Assembly (NCBI GenBank): GCA_028583405.1
Contig: CM053258.1
Coordinates: 2,705,655-2,769,654 of the forward strand
Source: Pogonophryne albipinna
Lineage: Eukaryota > Chordata > Actinopteri > Perciformes > Artedidraconidae
Length of the DNA: 64,000 bases
Direction: 5' to 3'
Shown: piece after piece, positions 10,935-21,700 of the stretch
Layout: each line of letters opens with the position of its first letter
Numbering within the stretch: the first letter of the stretch is position 1
The notes under the pieces: generated by a model
The model's input: the letters and a program-made list of their open reading frames with translations, nothing else
What the model was told of the DNA's origin: nothing
Database searches by the model: none
Translations under genes and position numbers: made by a program

Positions 10935-12530
10935 ATGAAGAAGAAGAAGAAGAAGAAGAAGAAGAGATAGAAAATGGCTGCTTCATTCTGTTGAGCAGAA
11001 GGGAGGAGAAACATTCAAATCATTTCAGTTTCCTTTTCTTCTTCTTCTTCAGTCTGAAACACAACACTTCCTGTCAACACACACTCTGCTTCCTCTTTTA
11101 ACACAAATCAAACGCCCCTCCTCTCTCCTCTCATGTTTGGAAACAATATGAAAATAAAGTTAATTTTCCCTGACAGTGTTGTTCTTGTGCCTCGACACGA
11201 CGTGACATCTCCTATTACAGAGGATTCTTTGTAAGTGTGCGACAGTGTGTGTAAATGTGTGTGTGTGTGTGTCTTACTGTCAGATAGGAAAGGAGAGTCT
11301 GACACAACACCAAATGTGTGTGTGTGTGTGTGTGTGTGGTCTCTTCATTAACACGTTGGCTCCTCCGCTCTGAGGTGACACATTAGAACGTTCTGGAATA
11401 TTCTGCTCTGCATTCATTAGCATAGATTTACATGCTAACGAGCAGAGAGGAGATGGAATAAAAACACTTTTTTTATTGGGGACGGATCTGTGATTTTAGA
11501 TGTGTTTATGGGAAATGTATATGGTGAAACGTGGAAGGAAGGAAGGAAGGAAGGAAGGAAGGAAGGCATGCAGGCAACACAGGAAGGAAGGAAGGAAGAG
11601 AGGGAGAATTAAAGGGAGGAACGAATGAAGGAAGGACTTGAAAGAACAACAGAAGGTTAGAAAAAATGCAGGAGGAAGGAAGAAAGGAAGTAAGGACGGT
11701 AGGAAGGAAGGAGAGAAGGAAAGTATTGAATGAAGAAAAGGGAAGTCAAGAAGGAAGGAAGGAAAGTAATGAATTAAGGAAAGATAAGGGAAGTTAGGAA
11801 GGAAGAAAGGAACAAATGAAGGAGGTTCAAAACTGCTGATGGATCACTGTAAGAAGACAGGAAATGAGATAAGGAAGGAAGGAAGGAAGGAAGTGGGTTG
11901 CTGTAATAGAGAATAATCATGATGGGCCTTTGAAAGAAGAAATAAAGGAGAGGGGAAGGAAAGGAACTAAAATGGGAAGGACTTAGGAAAAGTGAGAAAC
12001 GGGGAAATTAAAGAAGGAAGGATGGAAGATAAGAAAGTGAGAGGGAAGGAGATAAGGAGGAAGGAACATAACTGAAGGTGGAAAAGAAAGATGGAAAGAG
12101 GGAAGGGAAGGGGATGAAGTTAAGGAAGTCTGAGGAAGGAAGGAAACAAGTGGGAACAAAGTAAAAGAAGGAAAGGACAACGTATTAAATGAATAATAAA
12201 CACTAAATGGCCAAATATAAGATGGAAAAAAGTAGCAAGGAAGGAAAAAGGAAGGAGACATTTATACCAAAAGAGGGATATTAAAACAAACTGATCGATA
12301 AACCAGGGAAGGAAGTGAAGGAGAGAAAGTGCATGAAGCTGGAATGGAAGTTGTGAAAGGAAATAAACAATAAGGACGAAGACAATGATAGAAATAATCA
12401 AACAAGGAAGGAAACAGGAAGGAAGTGAGGGAGGAAGGAAGGTGTCAGCCACTAACGGAAGGAAGGAAGGAAACAGGAAGGAAGTGGAGAAAGAAATACT
12501 GAAACAAAAAAAAGAGAGACAGTGTGTGAA
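10935..12530. repeat. Purine-rich tract with (GAA)n and (GGAA)n
   Basis: (GAA)n at about 10938-10966, then about 1 kb (11527-12520) of strongly purine-biased top strand dominated by aaggaaggaagg blocks and degenerate forms. The minus-strand frames (Phe/Ser/Leu/Pro-rich, 92 and 149 codons) are shadows of this bias. Confidence 0.9.
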
Positions 12531-13084
12531 AGAGTTTAAAAACCATCTGAGACACACACACACACTCACTCAACACACTCTCCAACTTTCGGCACACACA
12601 CACACACGGCGTTTAGACACATATATTATACACACTGTTTTTAACTCCTGTCAGCTGCAGATACTGTGAACACACACACACACCACAGTACATGTGTGTG
12701 TGTGTCTGAGAGGAAATGAAACAGTAGAATGAGTCTGAAATGTGTCAGCGTGTATGAGTGTGTGTGCGTGTGTCTGTGTGAGTGTGAGTGTGAGTGTGTG
12801 TGTGGGGTATATGAGCAGTTGTGAAGGTCACTCCTGTTGAGAAGCACTGCTAGACACACACACACACACACAATTTCTCACACTCTCTCTTCTCAGAATA
12901 ACAAACAGGAAGTGGTTTTACTTTTACAGAACTAACAGGAGCGTGTGAACGTTAACAGTGAAATTGAAAGTGGCTGAAAAGCAAAAAGAACTACAGAAGC
13001 TCCAACAACACGACAGTTTTTATTCATCGTGATCAATATTCAGTTTTCAAGTAATTTCATTCATTTGTATGGTTTAGTTTTGAT

Positions 13085-13345
13085 TGGAGTGTGTGTGTGT
13101 GTTTAACGTGCAGTTATAGTAGTACTGCCCCCCCCTGCTGGCAGATTGTTGGAACAGCCACTTGTGTTTGAGGAAGTCACTTCGGGGCTGAAACACACAG
13201 AAAATAAAATACTGTTAGAAAGAGAACACCACACACACACACACACACACACAGAGACGCAGGGCAGCAGCACACATCATGCACGGCTCCACGGTGACGT
13301 ACAGCGCCGCACGTTCACACCACGTTCACACACACACACACACAC
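13085..13345 (-). pseudogene. Broken duplicate of adat2 segments
   Basis: 13105-13215 matches the 3' part of adat2 at 37110-37345 (agtagtactgcc, ctgctggcagattgttggaa, ttcggggctgaaacacacag), with the 3' UTR and last coding codons deleted between gaggaagtca and cttcggggctg. After a (CA)n, 13254-13312 matches part of adat2 exon 3 and in reverse reads [18 protein letters not shown], the zinc-binding PCxxC block with Ile changed to Met. Exons 4 and 5 are missing between the pieces, so it cannot encode a deaminase. The real gene is 24 kb away on the same strand. Confidence 0.88.
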
Positions 13346-13679
13346 ACTTCACCTCTGCTTACACCTACATGTATATGCAGTGAGCTGATTATCGAGCCTT
13401 CATTGTAACAGCCGCGGCTGTACTGTGTGTGCGTGCGTGAGTGCGTGTGGGGAGTGTTGCAGTAGAACATTCCACTGTAGCGCTGGTACATTCATGGGAA
13501 ACCCTGTTTGAGCAACCTCTATGAAATGTCAAGCTACCCCACAGCACCACCAAAAGAAAATCACTGGCCGCGGCACATGACAATCATATGCCCTCTCTGT
13601 AGATTTGTTCTGGCGCCTGTGTGTGTCACGAGCGCATTGTGTGTGTGTGAGAGAGATACACACACAGGGTTTGTTGTTA

Positions 13680-16600
13680 GTATCTTTACATTACATTTAG
13701 CTGACACTTTTATCCAAAACGACTTACAATAAGTACAATCGACCAGGAAGACACAACCTTGAAGAAAACAGAATCATATAAGTACATCAGGTTTCATAGA
13801 GCCAAACATTTCAAGTGCTACTCAACTGGCTTTAGATAAGCCAGTCCTTTATTAGTATATAAGTGCTCTGTTAGCAGTTCATTGTTAGTAATTCTATCAC
13901 TCGAAGTGGAGTCGAAAGAGATGAGTTTTCAGTCTCCCCCGGAAGGTGTGTAAGCTTTCTGCTGTCCTGATGTCAATGGGGAGCTCATTCCACCATTTTG
14001 GAGCCAGGATAGCAAACCCACGTGTTTTTGCTGATGGGAACTTGGGTCCCCCTCGCAGCGAGGGTGCAGCGAGTCATTTGGCTGATGCAGAGCGTAGTGC
14101 ACGTGCTGGGGTGTACAGTTTAACCATGTCCTGGATGTAGGAAGGGCCAGATCCATTCGCAGCATGGTATGCAAGTACCATTGTCTTGAAGTGGATTCTA
14201 GCAGTTACCGGAAGCCAGTGGAGGGAGCGGAGGAGCGGCGTGGTGTGGGAGAATTTAGGAAGGTTGAAGACCAGACGAGCCGCTGCATTCTGGATGAGCT
14301 GCAGAGGTCGGCTGGCACATGCAGGTAGACCAGCCAGGAGGGAGTTGCAGTAGTCTAGGCGTGAGATGACGAGAGCCTGGACCAGAACCTGCATCGCTTT
14401 CTGGGTCAGCTGGGGACGTATCCTCCTGATGTTGTAAAGCGTGTATCTGCAGCAGCGGGTTGTAGCAGCGATGTTTGCAGTGAAAGACAGGTTGTTATCT
14501 AGGGTCACACCCAGATTCCTTGCAGTCTGAGTCGGGGAAACAACAGAGGTGCCGATGTTGATTGTCAGGTCAAGAGTGGGACAATCTTTTCCCGGAAGGA
14601 AAAGCAGTTCAGTCTTGTCAAGGTTGAGCTTGAGGTGATGAGCAGACATCCACTGAGAGATGTCAGCTAGACAAGCAGAGATGCGTGCGACGACCTGGGT
14701 CTCTGAGCAGGGAAAGGACAGAATTCATTGGGTGTCGTCAGCGTAGCAGTGGTATGAAAAACCATGTGGGCTAATGACTGATCCGAGCGAGTTTGTGTAC
14801 AGGGAGAAGAGGAGGGGACCAAGAACAGAGCCCTGAGGGACCCCTGTAGTTAATTGACACGGGTCGGACTCGGACCCTCTCCAAGTTACCCTGTAGGTAC
14901 GGTCTTTGAGGTATGAGGTGAGGAGGGAAAGTGCAGAGCCTGAAACTCTTTCTTGGAGAGTGCGAAGGAGGATCTGATGGTTCACCGTGTCGAATGCAGC
15001 AGACAGGTCCAACAGGATGATGACAGAGGAGAAGGAGGCTGCTTTAGCAGTGTGCAGTTCCTCAGTGACAGCAAGGAGGGCAGTTTCTGTGGAGTGACCT
15101 GCCTTGAAACCAGACTGGTGCGGATCCAGAAGGTTGTTCTGATGGAGATAACAGGAGAGTTGTTTAAAGACAGCGCGTTCAAGTGTTTTAGACAGGAACG
15201 GGAGGAGAGAGACAGGCCTGTAGTTTATAACATCAGACGGGTTGAGAGTGGGTTTCTTTAGGAGAGGGTTTACTCTTGCCTCCTTGAGACCGTTTGGAAA
15301 GTGACCAGAAGTTAGAGAAGTGTTGATGAAATGGGTGAGAAACGGTAGAATATCAGGAGCGATAGTCTGAAGGAGGTTTGAAGGGATAGGGTCCAGAGGA
15401 CAGGTGGTAGGGCGGGCAGAGGTAATGAGGGTAAGAACCTCACTTGGAGAGAGAGGGGAAAAGGAGGTTAGTGTGTGGGTGAAAGGAGGGTCTGGTGACC
15501 CAGCAGTGAGTAAAGGTGAGTCAGAAAAAGAAGAGCGAATATCATCAACCTTTTTTTCAAAGTGGTTAACAAAGTCGCTTGACAGAAGGGAGGAGGGGGA
15601 AGGGGCTTTGGGGGGGGGTCCAGGAGGGAGGAGAAGATGGAAAATAGTTTTTTGGGATTGGAATAGGAAGATTGGATCTTATCTTGAAAGAAAGTGCTTT
15701 TTGCCTGTGAGATGGAAGCAGAGAAAGAGGAGAGGAGAGCCTGATAGGTTAGGAGGTCGTCACGGTGTTTGGATTTCCACCGTTTCCGCTCTGCTGCCCG
15801 AAGGACGGTTCTATTAGCACGCAGTGCGTCATTTAGCCAGGGAGCAGGAGGGGACTGACGAGCCTGCCGAGATGTGAGAGGACAGAGAGAGTTCAGAGAG
15901 GATGAGAGAGTACAGAGGAGAGTTTCTGCAGCAGAGTTTGGAGGCAGGAGTTGGAACGAGTCAGAGGAAGGGAGGGCTGAGAGAACCGATGAGGCAAAGG
16001 TAGAGGGGGAGAGGGAACGAAGGTTACGGCGGACAGGTGCAGGATGAGAAGAGATTAGTTTGTTATGTTTGGAAAGGGGTAGAGAGAATGAAATGAAGAA
16101 GTGATCGGATGTGTGGAGCGGGTTTACAGAGAGGTTAGAAGTAGTGCAGTTCCTTGAGAATATGAGATCAAGGACATTGCCAGCTTTATGAGTTGGTGGG
16201 GATGGAGACAGTGAGAAAGCAAAGGCGGTTAACAGAGATGTTAGTTCGTCTATCTTCCCTGTCTGGAGGTTGAAGTCTCCGAGAAGTACAGCGGGAGGGC
16301 CAGTTTCAGGGATGTGTGAGAAGAGATTATCTAATTCCTCCAAGAAGTCCCCCAAGGCGCCTGGTGGACGGTAGAGAACAACAATGGTTAATTGTATAGG
16401 ATGGGTTACTGTGACGGCATGGAATTCAAAGGTGGAAGGAATGAAGTTAGGTAGCTTGAAGAGGGAAAAGCTCCATTTGGGAGAGAGCAGGAGACCAGTG
16501 CCACCTCCTCTGCCAGTGGGTCTGGGTGTATGGGAGAAGGAATATGCTGTGGAGAGAGCTGCTGGGGTGGATGTGTTGGATGGAGTAATCCACGTCTCAG

Positions 16601-17000
16601 TGAGAGCAAGGAAATCCAGAGACTGCAGGGAAGCGTAGCCAGAGATGAAGTCAGCCTTAGGAACAGCTGACTGGCAGTTCCACAGGCCCCCTGAAACTAG
16701 ATGTTGGATCTCAGTGGAGCATGTGGGATAGACGAGAGCAGGCCGGTTATAGTGATTAGGAGATACACGGGGCCAGTGATAATTGCGAGAAGACACATGA
16801 ACAGGAATGGAGAAAATACACATAATTATAGCATGAGGGGCTAGAAAACTAAAGAAAATAAAATAAAACACCAGCGTTACTTAGCTCAATCAGAGTAGGA
16901 GTTTCCTCCTCTTTGCCGCCTCGTGACTCCCGCAGGACTCCAATGTCTTTGTCAGTCTGACGCTGATGCTCCAGGAAAGAGCTACCTAAAATGGACGCCT
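13680..17000 (-). mobile_element. L2-type LINE, inactivated
   Basis: Minus-strand non-LTR retrotransposon. The frame at 16871-15468 (467 codons) has an apurinic-type endonuclease: ALTETWITPS, a GGGTGLLLSP block, LLGDFNLQTG and LHTSDHFF. RT follows in pieces: LSAAFDTVNHQILLRTL, TGVPQGSVLGPLLFSLYTN, then YHCYADDTQ ending near 14731. The RT/C-terminal frame is at 14649-14074 (LKLNLDKTELLFLPG...). A stop follows DDTQ, frames break around 15012-15470, and a stop precedes the WWNELPIDIRTAES tail near 14000. The 3' end at about 13680 carries the ttacatttagctgacac-type tail common to fish L2 elements. 16880-17100 resembles its 5' region. Confidence 0.87.
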
Positions 17001-17099
17001 GATTGCTGAGTTCTCACAGCTGTGGGGCCACGCCCCTCTAATTAGTTAACTCTCTACAGCTGATGGGCGACAGCAGAGTGTCCCTGTCTATATTGTAAA

Positions 17100-17990
17100 G
17101 CAGGCTTGAGTGCCCCACTGAGACCTGTGTAACAGGTTCACTTTGAGCAGATCTGAGATTTAAAATCTCTCAAAAGCGCCGTTTTAGCTCCAATAACTAC
17201 AGAACAATTATACAGAGTAGAATAAATGAAACAGAGAAGTCTAATTAAACAAGAATATAACGTACAGTGGTTGCTGCGTCAATAGGTAGTGTCGTCACCC
17301 GGTCTCGATGCACACTGAGTTCTTCAGAATTTAAATGCGGTATTCATCTGGTGCTAGCTCCGAGCTAACGGAGACTAGAAGCTGTTTCAACAATAAGGAG
17401 AGGGAGAGCTGTGGGACTGAGAGAGATAACGTCAGCTCAGGGAGGTAAAGGACTCTGAGTGATTAGATTGTAAACTTTAGTCTAAGTTATCTCAGTGGGT
17501 CTCCAACTGTTTGGTCATCTATCTAAACAAATATTTCCATCTAGGCCTATGTTAGTTGTACAAAATAAGAAATCCTTCCAATGTAGGTCAGTAACAAATA
17601 AAAGACACAGTTTGAAAGGGGAGTTATTAGTAACATATGCATCAATAAAAAGAAAGAATGCAGACTAGGTAAGATACAGATGGAGAGAGGAGTTTATCAA
17701 ATCTGTGTTATTGGTTATGAGCATATTCTAATGGTTTTTTGATTATTTAAATATATACAGTTCTGTTTCATATGAGTGTTGATAATTTTGCACTCAAAGT
17801 GCACCAGATTGATGCTTTCAACTTCAATTTAAAGAAAAAAATCTTCCCGGGGATGTGAGGTCCACCAAAAAATAAAACAGGTTCACGGATACTAGATGGG
17901 TTAAAAGCAGGGAACAAATGTCACTCTGTGTGCTCTGCATGTGTGACCATTAAAGAGGGTTTCATTCCTTCCTTAATTATATTCTATAAA
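17100..17990. repeat. Repeat-derived segment sharing modules with other elements
   Basis: 17345-17545 (gctagctccgagctaacgga, ataacgtcagctcaggg, agttatctcagtgggtctcc) matches 20410-20600. 17757-17855 (agttctgtttcat, actcaaagtgcaccagattg, aatcttcccgggg) matches 10275-10388. It is a relic of the same transposon family; boundaries not found. Confidence 0.65.
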
Positions 17991-18009
17991 TCTGCACACT
18001 CATCTTCTT

Positions 18010-18309
<300 letters not shown>

Positions 18310-18465
18310 CGTGATGCAATGCAGTTGAGCACCCCCTACTGTCTGCATATCAGTTCCCACCATATGCATTATTCACAGCAAATTACAACTTCATGTAAGC
18401 ATGTGCCGACGATGCTAATAAGCTATGCAGAGTGGCAAAAAAGGGATTTGCTCATTAGTAGCAGT

Positions 18466-18471
18466 TTTATT
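18466..18471 (-). promoter_or_regulatory. Candidate poly(A) signal of the WxxW gene
   Basis: TTTATT on the plus strand is AATAAA on the minus strand, about 325 bp downstream of the stop at 18795. Confidence 0.45.
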
Positions 18472-18794
18472 GCTGTTTGATGTGGATGTATTTCCTACAT
18501 TACAAGACAATCATTTGTTAATCACTAGAAAAAGAAAAGAAAACTGATAAAGCATGACATGAGGCATTTGAACTCAGAAGACATGTTGGTAAACGTGCAG
18601 GCGTCTACACACACTCCGATATAAAGCTCAGCTCCATGGTCCTGTTCCTGCTCAGGCTCCATGTCTGCCGTAAAAAAGGTCTATTGAATTCTCCATCAGG
18701 CAAAGAGAGATATAGAAAGGTAAAGAGAAAAGGACAACATTTAAAGCAATCCAAGCTTCATATTCTTGTTGGATGCTTGCTGTGGAGTCGCAGC

Positions 18795-21700
18795 TTAATT
18801 CTTGCACGGGCACCCAAAGCGAACTTTGTAGTCACGGCACTCGCCCGATTTCTGGTCCTTCTTGAGGCAAACAAATCCCTGAGTCGGATTGAAGCTGAAA
18901 AACAATACCAATTATTAAATGAATCAGTTCGATAGTTATATGAAGCAAACCAATTTTAAAAGCAAACCTATTTTTAATTGGATATGTTGCTTCGACCATA
19001 ATTCATGTTTAGCTCGTTCAAATAAACCTCTACAACCAGGGTCGGCGTCATGGGGGGTCATTCGCGGGCCATGCCCCCCCCCCCAAATGAGTCCCCCAAC
19101 GCAGGGCGGGTAAGCCTTGCCACTTTGCCGTTTTTTTTTAATCATATAAGTGAAAACGTTTCCACTAAAAGTTTTTTGTGTGTAATAAATCAGAGATAAA
19201 GAATACAAATATAAAACACAGCCTGAGGTGTGCTCACTGCTGCTCTCTGATTGGTGTGTTGCTTTGCCAATGACCCCCGACCTTTCTTTTGTTATCATTA
19301 CGTGGCTGTGTGTTTAGATGAAACCCAGTGGCGATCTGTCCATCTGTTACACTGATTATACAGTAAAGTAGTGATGGTGAGATGAAGCCTTATGAAGCTT
19401 TCCAGCCAATTGGTTCGCAAAAGGCTTCATCTCATGAGGCTTCATCTCATGAGGCTTCATCTGAACACAAACCCCCTGCTGGTCAAAGTGTGTACAACAG
19501 GCAGATTGGACATCTCAACAGTGTGTTCTATCTCATACCGAGTTCCCATTGAGTAAAGCCTTAGCATAACTCTAAACAACCAACATTAAATCATATTTTC
19601 ATGTTAACAATATTGTTTTTATTCCAGTTGAATGATTGTGATTGAAAAGCCTAAGGAGGCTGGTAAACATTGCAAAGAGGGATTTGTATTCCTTAATAAT
19701 ATTCATAAACTTAACCATGTTGTAGCCGGAGAAAGGCTAAACCATATCAAAGAATACATTTATTAACTACATTCTCTCATTTAGCTGTAGCTTTTATAAA
19801 CAGCAAAAAAGAAGACTTATTGTTCAGGCGTTGAACCAGAGACCCTGCGGTCGTGAGTCAACTGCTTTCCAGCTGAGCCGCAGCGCACACACTGAATCTC
19901 CCTGAAAACACTGCTCAATATTTATTCCTGTATTTATTCCTGTATTTATTCATGTTTTTATTCCTACATTTATTTATGCTTGTATCTATTTATACTTATG
20001 ACATGTTCCGACCTCGATATGAGTGAGGGTCTGAGCTCTCTTGATTCCATCGTGTCACCGGGCCCGGGTACAGGAGGGGTAATATGGTTCTTAGTATACA
20101 TCCATGGGTATTATGAGCGCTGTGGTTCAACGGTTCAACCGATCTGAATCGCTTCCTGAATCAGTCACGTGGTATCGACAGGCAGCGAGGCTTCGTTTCT
20201 CATCGGTGACGTCACTGGCCCAAAACGATACAAGCCTCGATACAAGCTTCACAAAAAGCTTCGGGGATTACTCGACACACGCTCCGAAGCCTCGGCGCAA
20301 TACGTAACATCACTACAGTAAAGCCATCGAAAATAATATGATATACAGTACAGTACAAGTACTTCTGGGTCTCTGTGTTTAGTGCGCGAGCAATAACGTG
20401 GAATGTTGTTGTTAGCATCTGGTTAGCTAGCTATGCTAACGGATATAAAGAGCTGTTTCTACACCGAGGTGGAGGAGAGTCCTCTCCTGTCCGACTGAGA
20501 GGATCTTATAACGTCAGCTCAGTGAGGTAAGGACTCTGTGTTTAGATAGTTCACTTTAGTGTAAGTTATCTCAGTGGGTCTCAAACGGTTAGGTCACCAT
20601 TTATGTAAACAAATTTGCGAGTATATATATATAGCTCAATTATCATAATTGTTCTTGTTGTCAGGTGGAACATCTCAGATATCCAAAACAATGACATGTC
20701 TTCTAATGTAAATTAAATGTCCATGTACAGAGTTTATATTCACTGTTATAGGTGTAGCTCCAGGCAGTACATGTGGGTGACTTGTAAGCAGTTTTTAATG
20801 TTCAGAAGTACTGATTTATTCCTGGGATGTGGTTAAATAATCATTTGCATTATTTCAATGAGGCATCTTACGTATGGAAGTTCTCCCCGGTGGAAATGGC
20901 TGGGGTCATCGTGTCAGTGGTAACGACCTCAATGTACAGAGGGTATTCACAGATCTTTCCTGGGTTTTCTTTCCTCAGGTCACTCAAATGCTCCCAGTCC
21001 CCTGAGCCACTGGGATTGTCACGGTCAAACCAGTTGGTCCAGCACACTGCAAGGAGCAATAAAAGAGTGAGGACGAAGCTGCAAAACTCTCCTAAATGAA
21101 TGCTCAAGAGAGTGCTTAGAGGGGGTCAAACTCAAATACACAGTTGGCCAAAATAAAAAAATGGGTACTAGTCGAGGGCCGGACTGGTTCAATGTTTATT
21201 GCAGAACTTATTGAAATGAACTTATTGCACATATTAAACCTGGAACTAACAAAGCTTAAATGATTGCCTATAAAAACAACATTAAATAATCAGCTGCATT
21301 CATTTCTTATGGCTCTATCTGCTGCTTTTCCAGAGTCATTTCTTATGAGTACATTTTCCCACAGGCCAACAACAGCTTCAACAAAACTATTTCCCTCAAA
21401 GAGAAACCAAACATGCCCTGTTGTTGTGAGAGAGAAAGTGCAGAAGGAAACATCCATTAAACTCAGTGTGCTGCTCTGTGATGCTAGTTCAGATACTTGG
21501 CATCTCATCTTGGGGGCAAGGTCATCAATGTTTGGGGTCAGGCTCTGAGCTGAGGAGACCCTCAGGATGGAGTGAAGGTGTGCGTGCAATATACCGGAGG
21601 GCCAGATCTAATAGTAATTCAAAATTATCCTGCGGGCCGAAATTAAATCCACCACGGGCCTGATTTGGCCCCCGGGCCTTGGGTTTGACACATGTGGCTT

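Noticed and set aside
12120..12569. 149-codon Phe/Leu/Ser-rich minus ORF
   Set aside because: Composition follows the purine/pyrimidine-biased (GGAA)n tract; no conserved pattern.
15404..15817. Plus-strand 137-codon ORF in the LINE
   Set aside because: Antisense shadow of the L2 endonuclease frame.
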